In this document: in pieces, positions 17,850-29,431 of the stretch | Layout: each line of letters starts with the position of its first letter | Position numbering within the stretch: the stretch's first letter is position 1 | From: Eunapius fragilis | Lineage: Eukaryota; Porifera; Demospongiae; Spongillida; Spongillidae | Length of the DNA: 64,000 bases | Assembly (NCBI GenBank): GCA_963681505.1 | Contig: OY811981.1 | Span: forward strand, 1 to 64,000 | Direction: 5' to 3' | Made by a program: the position numbers and the translations under genes | Notes under the pieces: generated by a model | What the model was told of the DNA's origin: nothing | What the model saw: only the letters and a program-made list of their open reading frames with translations | The model's database searches: none

Positions 17850-18386
17850 TTATAATGCGAACAGTTCGTCTGCGTCAGCTTTCTGCTGCATCTTAGGGCG
17901 GGGCCTTGGTGCTGGTGAAACAGTGTCCTCAGCCTTGAGGGCACGCTGAGCCAAGAACTGATCAAACTCTGCACCCACAGATGACGGACACGTTAAAGGA
18001 GCTCTCACTTTAACCCCCTCCCCCCTCCCCTCTTTGCATACCTGCACTGGTGACTGACTCTGCAGGGGCTGTTGTGTTGGCTGCTGCTGGTGGTGGTGGT
18101 GGTGGGCCACCCTAGGGGGGGCACATTATGTAGTAGACCCAACCATAATGGACATTGTACAAAGACCCTACTTACCACTGCTGGAGTGTCCTTTAGCCAT
18201 TGTTGGAGGTTATCGAACCTATGGAGAACCCTTGCTCAACTGGTGACCATGCCAGCCAGGTCAACTCACGTCTGTTCAGGTGCCTTGTTACCACGCATGG
18301 CGTCTGTGAGAGAAGCATCCTGTTGCACCAGGTTATCAGCGTATGTGGATCCACTGCAGGAGTGAATGCACACATGCCAAACCAAT

Positions 18387-18421
<35 letters not shown>

Positions 18422-20913
18422 TATACCTGGTTAGGCTATATGCTGTTCTGCTCTGAGCAAACATGTCAAATTCATCTAATGGGTCTGCGTTCCTTGGCAA
18501 TGGCTGGCTGGATATGCCTACATGACAGCACCACCAAACACTCACAAAAACACACACACACATCTGAAGGCACATACCCAACTCTGCTAACTGCGACATG
18601 ATGTCACTACTAGGGGCCATGGCAGTAGTGGTAGCAGGAGTTGCTGTCGTGTTCAGGTCAAAGCCGAGGTCTATCAGCTGACCCACTGCTCCCCCACCAA
18701 CTCCAGAAGAGGCAGTCAAGGTGTACATTGGAGGAGGCTCATCCAGTGAAGGGTAGGTAATACCAGTGGTAGTCGAAACCTATTATAGCACACCACACAT
18801 ACACACCACATACCACACATGCATACACACCACATACCACACCATACACAACACACAATACACAACACACACACCACAGTAACTATTTACCCAACACACA
18901 TCAGTCTCACTTACATCATTGAATGTTGTTGTGGCTTCAACCTGTTGAACAGACTGAGATTGGGGCTGGGGACTCTGTTGTTTCAAAACTGCATCCCTGT
19001 TTTTTACAAAACGCTCGTATCTCATGAACACAGAGTTTAGCTCATCATTCATCATCAATAAAGCTTCCAGTACGATCTCGTCAGCAACCCGACCAATCAG
19101 GTCACTTACACGCAGCTGCATGTTATGCACCACCTTGTTCAGCTCCTGTTGGGAATACACAAAGTATAAAGAGGAGGAGGGGGCACACATGCCCTATCTC
19201 TTATGTCACAAGGCCCTCAGGAGGAGGGGGCACACATGCCCTATCCCTATGTCGCAAGGCCCTCAGGAGGAGGGGGCACACATGCCCTATCCCTATGTCA
19301 CAAGGCCCTCAGGAGGAGGGGGCACACATGCCCTATCCCTATGTCACAAGGCCCTCAGGAGGAGGGGGCACACATGCCCTATCCCTATGTCACAAGGCCC
19401 TCAGGCATACTACTAATTGTCCATCACATGAGAATAAAATGGACAGCGATTTGGGGAAAGAATCACCTCAAGCAGCAGTGCGTCATCTCTGCTCTCCTTC
19501 CCTGGTTCATTCTCCACCATTATCTCATTCATGAGGTCCATGTTACGACGCACGACATCCAGCTCAGAGAGAAGCTTTGCCACCTGCTCTGGCTGAAGGG
19601 GACCCGCAGGGCCTCGCCCAGACCTATGTCGTCGTGAGGCCTGTGGGGGTTGCTGAGGGGGTTGCTGAGGAGCTGTGACAGACCCCTCAGGGGCCCCTGA
19701 AGGTGCTGTGAGCGTCAGCATACCTCTGCCCTGTAAGGTGCAAGGCCCCACCCCCCAAGTAATATTAACACATAAGAAATGCCATCATGACCTCTCTCTC
19801 TACCTACCCTCCTACCCTGTAGACCCTTTTCTCTCTACCCTACCCACCTACCCTGTAGACCCTCTTCTCTCTCTACCCTACCCTCCTACCCTCTCTCTCT
19901 ACCCTACCCTGTCTGGTGTTTCAACAGGAGCCATTGCGTCCAGGTCGATTGGAGGGAATTCAGTACCTAGAGACGAGGTGCATGCATAGAGGGTGTGGTC
20001 AGAGGGCGGGGCAGTTTTCAAACATCTTTATGTGTTCATTGCTTTTATGCGTGCTGATTTAATAATTAACATTACAATTAATTACTGCTGTACTCTTAAT
20101 AACTAAGACAAGGAACACACACCTGACAAACTGTTAAACCACAACTAACCACTCAATTGTACTTGACAACACACATCTACATACCATGTATGTACACACC
20201 CTCACCATACACCATCCTCCTCCACAAATACACACCTTCACTCTTCAGTTGCTGGTACAATTCCTGGACAGCTGCCAGCTGAGGTTTTGACTTGAAGGCC
20301 TCAGCCCAATATTGGATAAGCCCCAGGATACGGTCCCTCACTATCTCTGGTGGGGAGTTCTACAGACGCCACCCAGTAACTTCCAAATTGTTATACACAT
20401 AAAGACTTGCCTTGGGGTTTATAACTCTGATTAAATCCTGCAAGAAATCCTTTTGCGCTATTTTGGTGTGGAAGCGAATTCCACAGTTCTTGACGCACGT
20501 TTCTAACACCTAACGGTAAACAGGCGCTCACATTAATAGGTACGTTGGCAAGCCGGCTGTTCACTAACCGTCAGTGTTAGGTTGATTATGTGAAAGTTCT
20601 TGGCGCTTCCGGTAAATCGCTTCCTAATTGCAGTCACTGCATCTTTGGGCCTGTATCAACGACACACCCGTGTGAACGTGCGAGGCACGACTACGACACC
20701 CTACCCGTTATCTGTGTTGTTTATCTGGTCACATATCTCCAGATGAAGAGGCAAATCACCCGCTGAAGCGGAGTTATCGGTAGCCCTCTCTACAATATAA
20801 TGGTAGCTATAGCTCCAAGGAAATACACGCGCTTAGGAGCGCAGAATTTATTGCTTACCAACCAGCTGCCCTACAGGAGTGGTAAACGCTCCGCCACCAA
20901 ATAAAAACGCCAT
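17850..20913 (-). CDS. TOM1: TOM1-family VHS-GAT endosomal sorting adaptor
   Basis: Fourteen exons, all in phase: 20859-20913, 20705-20789, 20569-20650, 20411-20509, 20236-20359, 19908-19966, 19467-19730, 18915-19145, 18578-18779, 18427-18517, 18270-18353, 18176-18218, 18042-18111 and 17850-17968, about 535 residues. An N-terminal VHS domain ([60 protein letters not shown]) is followed by a linker. A GAT domain comes next ([52 protein letters not shown]). The tail has [23 protein letters not shown] and the end DELFAL, as in animal TOM1. TOM1 binds ubiquitin, clathrin, Tollip and endosomal partners. The intron after VIRVINPK uses a GC donor. It is divergent from TMEM11. Confidence 0.96.
19150..19407. 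repeat. 46-bp minisatellite in TOM1 intron
   Basis: About five near-identical copies of a unit containing CTCAGGAGGAGGGGGCACAC. It starts a few bases beyond the acceptor of exon 18915-19145. Confidence 0.93.
20409..20410 (-). other. GC-AG intron donor in TOM1
   Basis: The exon ends AACCCCAAG and the intron starts GCAAGTC. All other donor positions match the consensus, and both neighbouring exons are in phase, so a GC donor is the simplest reading. Confidence 0.8.
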
Positions 20914-20993
20914 AATTTGCACACCGCAAATACACTTATAACTAATACAAGGTCTTGTGATATGTCACGTGAGCTCCAGGGCGGGTAGACAAC
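20914..20993. promoter_or_regulatory. 80-bp divergent promoter of TOM1 and TMEM11
   Basis: The two ATGs face away from each other with 80 bp between them. The core promoter and both leaders must fit here or extend into the neighbouring first exon. Confidence 0.7.
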
Positions 20994-21636
20994 ATGGCCA
21001 CTCCAGAGTCGAACAGGTGAATGTGCAATCTAATCCTATGGGTGGGGCATAGGCAGCACCTAGATAAATGATTTTATATCTCTAGTTGCTAAATACCCCG
21101 CCTCTTCCTTTCTAACCTCAAGGACGCAGGCGAGAGAGTATTGTATAATCCGCGAATCACAGGAGCCAAACGCAAAAGAGGTTGTCGAATGTGATCTGGA
21201 GTTGGCCCTTGAGCATGCATATCCGATTATAGTTGTTGAGCCTCAAGAGCTTGGTAATGAGACTGTCAGATGGATCCAGGTTGGAAACTTCCTTCATAAG
21301 TCAGCGGTTATCTGCAGCATCGGGACACTGGTCTCCGCACCATTTCTTCCGCACTCTGTCAATAAATTCACCTCTATCCCGCTCGGAGTGTTTGCAGTGT
21401 GCTGTGCAGGCCTGTACGATTTGTCTTGGCAGTTTGATCCGTGCTGTAAGTACCAAGTAGACTACCACGGTGCGGAGCTACCTAGCATACCAACCCATGA
21501 GCTGCGATGCCATTCACCTGTGGTCCTTATCCAAAGGAACGATAAGTACAGAAAGATACTCCATAACACCCTTGCAGTTGCTGTTGTGGCATATTTTGGA
21601 TGGCAGTGTTACACCTACCTGCGGTACAGAGCATAG
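20994..21636 (+). CDS. TMEM11: TMEM11 mitochondrial inner-membrane protein
   Basis: Two exons, 20994-21016 and 21123-21636, encode 178 residues. Family-typical blocks appear in order: LALEHAYPIIVVEP, LGNETVRWIQVGNFLHKSAV, LYDLSWQFDPCCKYQVDY, SPVVLIQRNDKYRKILHN. These match remembered animal TMEM11 (fly PMI). Two hydrophobic segments (AVICSIGTLVSAPF and IPLGVFAVCCAGLY) fit its two membrane spans. A third hydrophobic stretch lies near the C-terminus (TLAVAVVAYFGW). TMEM11 sits in the inner mitochondrial membrane with MICOS components and affects cristae shape. The first exon carries only seven full codons. Confidence 0.95.
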
Positions 21637-21835
21637 TAACACGTACGGCACCCTAACTTCCCCATCTATGTCTGTTTGCCACAAGAAGATATCACTGTCA
21701 CATAGGGATTCAACTACAATTGCAATGCAAATTTATGTGTGGTACTGTTAAACACCATGTATCACACATTGCAACTTGGCCATTTTTTTTGTGTGGACAT
21801 GGTCACGTGATATCTATTGCTCAAGGGGTGAAATA
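21637..21835. other. Convergent 3' spacer
   Basis: About 200 bp between the stops of TMEM11 and the dehydrogenase. Both 3' ends must fit here. No other feature seen. Confidence 0.5.
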
Positions 21836-23516
21836 TCATGCATTCCTGCGTTGCAAGATGCGATCCAGAAGGTTTGGTACCAGGATGGCTAGGTAGAGTG
21901 CTACGTGGTGGAGTGGACTGGCTATTATTAGTTCTCTCTGCTTCAGGGCGACGGCTTCGAGGATCTGCTCAGCGACGTAGTCAGGACTCATGCCATGAGA
22001 GGTTGTCACATCTGTCACTGTGGGGGTCAAGTAAATCACATTAGAGGGATGACATTAATGGCCCTAGGGACTAAAGGGATGACATTAATGGCCCTAGGGA
22101 CTAAAGGGATCACATTAGTGGAGGGACTAATGGCCCTAGGCATCACACATTAGTGGAAGGACTAAAGGGATCACATTAATGGCCCTAGGGACTAAAGGGA
22201 TCACATTAGTGGAGGGACTAATGGCCCTGTGGACTAAAGGGATCACATTAATGGCCCTAGGGACTAAAGGGATCACATTAATGGCCCTAGGCATCACACA
22301 TTAGCGGAGGGACTAAAGGGATCACATTAGTGGAGGGACTAATAGGATCAATGCAACACTGCCAAAGTCAAACACCTGGGTAGCTAGATGTGTGCAATTC
22401 AAGCCTGGATTCAGATGAAGGGTGAAAAGTTGAGCCTAAATCCCCAAACCTCAATAGTAACAACCCTGTGTGATATGCTGGGCCAACATATAGCCAGCAC
22501 ACTTATGCAGGCTCAAATGGCCTTTGGAGGACCTCCATGTTTGGTTCCGTCTCCACGCAACGCATTCACTGACAGCTGTGTGGTAATGTAGCCTGGACAG
22601 ATCATGGAGACATTCACGCCTCTAGGCGCCACCTCTGTTCTCATCGAGTCAAAGTAGCCATGGAGAGCGTGCTTGGACGCAGAGTCTTGTAGGGAAGAGG
22701 GATGTAAAGGGGTTAATAGCTGACGGCACGCATCTAAGCTTACATGATGACCTCATAGGGAGGCCCAACTTGCCCTGTAGGCTACTTATGACAACTATGT
22801 GTCCTTCCTTCTGTGCCAGCATATGTGGCAGTATGGCTACGTAAAGGGAACGAGGTCCATCACCAACGCGCGTTGCGCCTAGTCGTGCTTACCTTTCGTC
22901 AACGTCACGGGACCAAAGAAATTGACCTCCATAAGCTTTCTATCAACGTCGATGTGTGTCTCAACGACACCTCCGCGAGAGCTTATTCCAGCATTATTGA
23001 TAAGTATGTCGATGCGGCCAAACAGTTGAGTCGCTCTGTCCGCTTGCTCAGCGAGGGAAGGGTCGCAGAGATCCAGAGGTAGAACTTGGGGGTTATAGCG
23101 TTTAGTGCCATCTGACTGAAATGGAACAGCGCATAGTTAAATAGCATTTCCTCGCGCAGGCATTTCAGTTCCTACCTGACCATGGGCTCGCTCGTTCTCA
23201 AGCTGAAACTTGAGTCTTTCCAGCTGTTGTGCACTGCGCGATGCTAGTATCAGCTTGGCGCCCACGCTGTGAAACACCCGGCATAACGCTAAGTGGGTCG
23301 GTACAGTTACTACGTAAGATAAGGTTCTGCATTCATACCTTCGCCTAAACCCGAACTGGCCCCAGTTATAAGTATCACTTTGCCTGCAAGCTTCTTAATG
23401 GCTCTCATTCGTTTCCATCTTCTGTACAGCTGGTAAAAGCAAGTCACGATACCTAGCAGTACCACAGCCTTTCCGATACTTGCAAAGTCGTAACGAAATA
23501 GATGCCTAAAATCCAT
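21836..23516 (-). CDS. DHRS7B-like membrane short-chain dehydrogenase/reductase
   Basis: Six exons in phase: 23339-23516, 23176-23288, 22893-23115, 22744-22836, 22533-22685 and 21836-22017, about 313 residues. An N-terminal membrane anchor (IGKAVVLLGIVTCFYQLY) with a basic stop precedes a classical Rossmann SDR domain. It has cofactor loop TGASSGLG, LDLCDPS, NNAG, catalytic Ser in VISSLQGK and YxxxK in SYSASKHAL. PGYITTQLS follows. The C-terminus has a hydrophobic stretch (HHVALYLAILVPNLLDRI). Order and lengths resemble DHRS7B, an ER/peroxisome-linked reductase tied to ether-lipid synthesis in mammals; DHRS7 is the alternative. The donor after KHG (GTCCTC) is weak. It is divergent from the SOCS gene. 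Confidence 0.9.
22045..22345. repeat. About 30-bp compound tandem repeat
   Basis: Mixed copies of CTAAAGGGATCACATTAATG and GGCCCTAGGGA variants in the last intron of the dehydrogenase gene. Confidence 0.9.
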
Positions 23517-23743
23517 GTGTTTATTAATTCACCACGCCTCTGCTAGTATACTCTAATTGTAGCGCCATAGTTATTTCTGGGTTGAAAGGGGCGTACGTAG
23601 TAACTTCTAAAAGGCACACAAGGTATGCCCCAGCTGACGAGTGTACTGTAAACGCATCGTGGTACCCAGAACAACTCTGGATACGAAACTAAAGTGTGGC
23701 GTCGTTGTCATTAGGGGTTCTGTTATGTCAGAGACCTGTGGTT
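23517..23743. promoter_or_regulatory. Divergent promoter of dehydrogenase and SOCS genes
   Basis: 227 bp lie between opposing start codons. This is the third divergent pair in 8 kb. Confidence 0.6.
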
Positions 23744-24328
23744 ATGTCCAGTGCCGATACTGTAAATCGTGTGTCGCTCTCCAATATCCTCAAGAGACTA
23801 AAGATGTGTGGCTGGTACTGGGGAGACCTTCCTTCACTCAAAGCCAATGATATCCTCAGAAATGCCCGAAATGGTTCTTTTATCTTGCGGGATAGTAACG
23901 ATACATTTCATCTGTTCACCCTTTCCTTGAAAACGAGGAACATTGTTGTGAGTGTCCGTGTTGCGTACAGTCGAGGGCAGTTTAAGTTGGACTCGTGCCA
24001 TCAAGAGGATTGCCCTTCATTTATGTCCGTTGTTGACTTGATAAACTACTACCTTGAAGACGAGAAGAGGAAGTTTTACATAATGCTGCCCGATATAGGA
24101 AAGTTGGCTGTGGCGTTGAGGCATCCTATTTGGAAGGAGGTACCATCGTTGCAGCATATCTGCCGCTACAAGATCACACAATGCTGTCAGACTGTCGATC
24201 GTATTCACACGTTACCCTTGCCTGCCCACCTGCATCGGTACTTGGAGGACTTTGCTAAGGATGAGGTTCAGGTTGAGTCTCTGGTAGACACTGCACAAGG
24301 CTACTATGAGCCAAAAGAGGAGCCTTAG
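23744..24328 (+). CDS. Suppressor of cytokine signalling (SH2 + SOCS box)
   Basis: Single-exon frame of 194 residues. The ATG at 23744 is the first in frame after a stop at 23690. An SH2 domain covers about residues 25-110: CGWYWGDLPSLKANDILR, then GSFILRDSNDTFHLFTLS with the phosphotyrosine-binding arginine in FILRDS, and VVDLINYYLED. A SOCS box follows (VPSLQHICRYKITQC, LPLPAHLHRYLEDF), the elongin B/C-binding part of a cullin-5 ubiquitin ligase adaptor. The box looks most like SOCS4-7 types, but the N-terminal region is short, as in SOCS1-3/CISH. Such proteins damp receptor or JAK signalling; the partner here is unknown. Lack of introns is notable among intron-rich neighbours. Confidence 0.93.
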   Translation: MSSADTVNRVSLSNILKRLKMCGWYWGDLPSLKANDILRNARNGSFILRDSNDTFHLFTLSLKTRNIVVSVRVAYSRGQFKLDSCHQEDCPSFMSVVDLINYYLEDEKRKFYIMLPDIGKLAVALRHPIWKEVPSLQHICRYKITQCCQTVDRIHTLPLPAHLHRYLEDFAKDEVQVESLVDTAQGYYEPKEEP

Positions 24329-24784
24329 TGTGTTCCCCTATAATTTCTTTTTCCTTGCCAATTACTGCCATTTCCACTCCTTCCCCCTCACTCAGTCCAT
24401 GCCTATATCATTCTCTCCTTGTCCCACTACTTCCATATCTCTTTGCCTACTCCCAAACTTTTTTTTTACCAGTCTAGATACATGTTTGTATGTGTGTGTG
24501 TATGTGTGTGTTGTTGTTCTCCTCTGTGGTTGTAATGTTGACACCTGTTTTGTCACTCCTGCATTCACACGTTGGGTACTTGCATGTGGCACACAAGTTA
24601 TGGTCACTTCATACAACTTAACTATTTGGTTGTGGTATCATGTGTGTGCAGTTGTGATGTCCCTCCATATATGGGCAGTAGTGATGATAATCCACTGCAC
24701 CAAGGCAATGATAGTTATTTAATTATTAATAGTTATCCCAAGGTACTACTGATAAACCAGCTGAGGTAATGTTGAGATGCATTG
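24329..24784. other. Convergent 3' region, no gene seen
   Basis: Lies between the SOCS stop and the ATPAF2 stop. T-rich with a short GT-rich stretch near 24490. I see only untranslated or spacer sequence. Confidence 0.5.
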
Positions 24785-26672
24785 TTAAGAACACTGAGAA
24801 AGTGATGCTACAAGCAATGAGGCTGACAATCTTGACTTCATATCTTGAGCTTCTATGTCATGCTGCCATTCTACAGTACCCCAGCGCTGAGTCTGAAGGG
24901 GTTAAAATCGTGTTTAGATGCCACACAGATGTTCATTTTCACATACTACATGCACACATATACCCTCCCACACACACATAACACATGCCATACCCTCCCA
25001 CACACCCCACACACACAAACACATTTACACATGGTTTCTATACCCCCAAACAAAAATGGTCCAGTACCTGATGTCTAGTCTCCAGAAGGGCTAAGTTAGT
25101 GGCTTCCTCAGCATCCAGCCGTCCCTCAAACAAGGCCACACTCAGTACCACAGATTTTGAGGAGTCAACACAATGCTCCAAACCTGTGGGCCAAAACAAA
25201 GCTATGAGCCTTTGCTAGCACCATATGAAAGGCTATGACCCACACCATATGAAAGGCTATGAGCCTTTGACACCCACAGCTAGCACCATATGAAAGGCTA
25301 TGAGCCTTTGACACTCACGGCTAGCACCATATGAAAGGCTATGAGCCTTTGACACTCACAGCTAGCACCATATGAAAGGCTGAGCCTTTGACACCCACAG
25401 CTAGCACCAAACGAAAGTTTGAGCCTTTGACATTCACAGCTAGCACCATATGAAAGGCTATGAGCCTTTGACACCCACAGCTAGCACCATATGAAAGGCT
25501 ATGAGCCTTTGACACCCACAGCTAGCACCATATGAAAGGCTATGAGCCTTTGACACCCACAGCTAGCACCATATGAAAGGCTATGAGCCTTTGACACCCA
25601 CAGCTAGCACCATATGAAAAGCTATGAGCCTTTGACACCCACAGGTAACACCATATGAAAGGCTATGAGCCTTTGACACCACAGCTAGCACCACATGAAA
25701 AGCTATGAGCCTTTGACACTCATGTTATACATGTACATACAGACAAAATTACAAGTTTGACGTACAATCAATGATCATTAATAACATGAGGCCCCATTAC
25801 CTGTGAGGGCCCAGGGGGTTAGCTGGGAGAGGTACCTCACAAGGGACTGTAAATCAACATCGATGGCTGAGAGCTGGAATAAACTGGTCGTAGAGGAGAG
25901 AGAAAGACTGAACCTGTAGGATGAGGATGATTTAAAATGGTGAAGTTTACCCAATGGCCTCTCTCAAGCATTTCCCATTTAGTACTATCTCAAATGCACT
26001 AGTCCTGAAATCTGCTAAGACCCTCTCCTCCTCCCCCCCCTCCTCCCTTTCTCCTCCTCCTCACCTCACCTCTGATTGAACCATTCCAGGATTGGGTCCC
26101 ACTCTTTTTGCTGCATCAGCACTAGGTCCTCTGGCTCACTGGCACGATAGCTTTACCAGTCATTAGATGAACGTGGTCAGGAGGCATGGCACATGGGTTA
26201 CCTACCACAGTGTGTCAGTAGGCAAGCTAGTAAGTATGTGAGCCATCACTTCATCCCTTGATCTGTTAGTCGGACAGTCAATAACTGTATTGCATAAGGC
26301 TGTCTGAAAGAAGCAAAAGTTAACATCATTCTCCCTCCTCCCCAACCCCATGCAACAGACGCTATAAGAAGCATACCCTCCTCCCCAGTCCATTATGAGA
26401 TGCATTACTCCTCTGCCCCGCCCATTCCATTACCAAGTGCATTAATGGCTGCTGGATAATGGTTCTCTGTGCCCCCCACTCTTGGGCCACAGCCACTGCC
26501 AGTCCCTCTGTGGGGACCAAAAACGGCTTCCTCAAAGGCGTACGAAGATGGCGATGGTCCAGGCAAACATTATAGCCATCTTCGGGAGAGAAAGAGGAAT
26601 TGTGAGGACTGACAGCAAAGTTCTTACCTTCTGTTTTGACGGCAAGTGCATGCTTATAGAATCGCTTTCTAC
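24785..26672 (-). CDS. ATPAF2: ATP synthase F1 assembly factor 2 (first exon not found)
   Basis: Seven exons in phase: 26628-26672, 26434-26579, 26206-26303, 26070-26150, 25801-25913, 25068-25183 and 24785-24892. Family blocks appear in order: RKRFYKHALAVKTEDGYNVC, LDHRHLRTPLRKPFLVPTEG, QPLMHLTALCNTVID, TDTLCYRASEPEDLV, QKEWDPILEWFNQRF, LTPWALTGLEH, LSVALFEGRLDAEEAT, QRWGTVEWQHD. The protein is the mitochondrial chaperone (yeast Atp12) that binds the F1 alpha subunit before assembly. The 5'-most exon found starts after an acceptor (CTTAAG). The exon with the start codon and mitochondrial presequence should lie upstream of 26673 but was not identified. The C-terminus is slightly shorter than in vertebrates. 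Confidence 0.93.
25205..25725. repeat. 41-bp minisatellite, about 13 copies
   Basis: Unit contains ACCATATGAAAGGCTATGAG and GACACCCACAGCTAGC. It fills the ATPAF2 intron between exons 25068-25183 and 25801-25913. A few copies have 2-4-bp deletions. Confidence 0.95.
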
Positions 26673-26759
26673 CTTAAGAGAAAAGAGAAGCCACGTCAGC
26701 GCGCGTTGTCAATAAAACCAATGCCATACACAATAGTTATCCCACTACATGATGTGTCC

Positions 26760-26885
26760 TCGTGTGTGCATCTGAACCGCCCTACAGCATACCCCAGCTG
26801 GCCGTGTGCATGCATCTGAACCGCCTTAATGGCCTTGTGTATGCATCTGAACCGCCTTACAGCATACCCCAGATCCTCGCAGTGG
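26760..26885. repeat. Short repeat of GCATCTGAACCGCC type
   Basis: Three to four copies of CATCTGAACCGCCTTACAGC with inserts, upstream of ATPAF2 exon 26628-26672. It lies where the missing first exon would be expected. Confidence 0.7.
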
Positions 26886-26944
26886 ACAGCTGCCTTCTCA
26901 ATATTAAAGAAGTATTTATCAAGCACGTTCTGCATTGCACATAA

Positions 26945-27526
26945 AGATTCATTTTGATTCTATTTGAAGCACTGCATTAAACTATTATTAGATCATTATT
27001 TTCAATAATAGAGTTTGATACTTAAACCTAACCAGATGTTGACGTGGCAATTCGTTTGGGCTTGTTCGTCGCTATATAAACAAACACACGTTGGGGAGTT
27101 TAATTAACTCTTCATGTTGTGCATATGTACTACAAGGAAAAGGTTACATAACAAGACATGGCAACTGAACAACTTAGTGATAAAATAGGTCAGCTAGGTT
27201 TTATACTAGTTGGGATGAGCGCACAAATAGTTTTACACGATACGATGACCATATCAAATTATGCTAGTAGTGAGTTATACAAAATGTTCTGTTGCTCCAT
27301 AACGTGATGTTATCAGAGATAATATAAAATAGATATATTATCTCTGATGTTATACCCCCCCCCCCCCCCCCCCCCCCCCCCCCGTGTGGAGTGCAGCTGT
27401 TGATTGTCCCAATCCACACCTCGTAACAATGTTCACATGTTCACAGCGCACGTATACAGGCATTAACAACTTCCATGCTTAACCACTACAACAGACAACT
27501 ATCCTCATCAACACCAAAAGGTCATG
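26945..27526. other. Intergenic with hairpin and poly-C
   Basis: AT-rich spacer. At 27312-27348 there is a perfect 15-bp inverted repeat (ATCAGAGATAATATA / TATATTATCTCTGAT) with a 7-base loop. A 29-bp poly-C run follows at 27355-27383. No parkin RING2 coding sequence is present here on the minus strand. Confidence 0.75.
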
Positions 27527-29341
27527 TCAGTTCCCATGCCAACATGACTTGGCAGCCATAGCAGAAGAGATCTTGAACTGTGAGACATTAAAATAAAATA
27601 AAAACATCAACACAAGTGGAAACACAGGTTGTTGGGGGGACCTTACTCGTATGTGCGGCCGCTCCTGTGGGGGAGGGTCTGGACACACCCCCTCATGCCA
27701 GGCTTTCTTACAGTTGGCACAGTACCCAGCCTGCTCAAAAAATAAACAATACATACATCACTTTGCGTTGCAGAGAAGAGTACGCACACACATACCCTGC
27801 AGCTAGGGCATGTGACCTTTGACCTCGCCACCATTGAAGCAGTGACAGGTCTTGTTACTATCTTTGTGAGGCGCAATGAAAAGCCTGCCCCCTGCACCTG
27901 TGGGGCGGGGGTGGCCCTGGCAGCATTGGCTTCAGAAGACAGATGGATTTCCTTCATACACCCAACACACATGATGTTGTTCCCTTGAGGGACAAGGTTG
28001 GATGGTTTTGCTGATTCTGCTATGAATTTGTCGTACTAAAAAATAAATAATTAAAATGATTAAAAAGGTCAAGAATTTACGTCATACTAGTCCCCAGTCC
28101 TGTGGCACCTCATCATCCTCATCACACCATCAGCCCTATTACCCTTACCATACCACCTCCTCATCACACCATCAGTCCAGTTACCCTTACCATACCACCT
28201 CCTCATCACCTCTTCATCACACATCAGTCAAGTTACCCTTACCACAGCACCTCCTCATCACACCATCAGCCCTGTTACCCTTACCAGACCACCTCCTCAC
28301 CATCAGCCCTGTTACCCTTACCATACCACCTCATCATCACACCATCAGTCAAGTTACCCCTACCATACCTCCTCATCACACCATCAGCCCTGTTAGCCTT
28401 ACCACACCACCTCCTCATCACACCATCAGCCCTGTTAGCCTTACCAGACCACCTCCTCACCATCAGCCCTGTTACCCTTACCATACCACCTCATCATCAC
28501 ACCATCAGTCAAGTTACCCTTACCACACCTCATCATCACACCATCAGCGCTATTACCCTTACCATACCACCTCATCATCACACCATCAGCCCTGTTATCC
28601 TTACCATACCACCTTATCATGGGCATGGACATGCTATTAAGTGTACAGTGTATGAATGTAGGGATGAGGTGCGGATGAGGTGTGGATGAGGTGAGGTGTG
28701 GATGAGGTGTGGATGAGGTGTGGGTGAGGTGTGGATGTGGTGTGGATGAGGTGTGGATGAGGTGTGGGTGAGCAGGTGCATGTAGGATGAGGTTTGATGT
28801 GCAGGTGAAAAGGTGGGTGTACAGGTGAGAAGGTAGTCAATGTGAGATACATATCCTGATGTTGCTTACAAAGGCACCACCTTTGTCAACCATTTTAAAA
28901 TGGTGTTGGTCTTCAACAGGAGTAAAAGAACAGCTTTCATCTGTCAAAGGAGACAAATTTATTTATCTCCCCTCTGTCCATCCCCTCCTAATTCCCCTCA
29001 CTTTTCTCTAGTGTTCTCTTTCATTTTTCTCCCTTCCCCTCCTCCCCCTCCTCCCCCTCACCTGGGCCTGGGCAGCACACAGAGAACCCACTATCACCAA
29101 AGGTACTGAACTTGTCAGAGCCAAGCATGACCTGACAATACCTTGAGAAGCAGTCCAAACAGAGAGTATGTCGGCTTGAGCAGGAAAACACAAAGATCCT
29201 ATCCCTAAGCCAACATAAAGGAACATTCTGACATACAGGTACTAACTAGGCTAACTATTATGCGATTTACATTTTCAATAACTATGTACATATAAGAGCC
29301 CTGATATTAGCTCCACTAATAGTAATATGTGGTGAACCCAA

Positions 29342-29381
<40 letters not shown>

Positions 29382-29396
29382 GCACATAACAGAAGG

Positions 29397-29431
<35 letters not shown>

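Noticed and set aside
26696-26935. Minus-strand frame starting MQNVLDKYFFNIEKAA as the first exon of ATPAF2
   Set aside because: It does not resemble a mitochondrial presequence, contains short tandem repeats and has no clean splice to exon 26628-26672. Left unassigned.
28056-28689. Long Pro/His-rich plus-strand frames
   Set aside because: They follow the 42-bp minisatellite in a parkin-like B intron and overlap one another in different frames.
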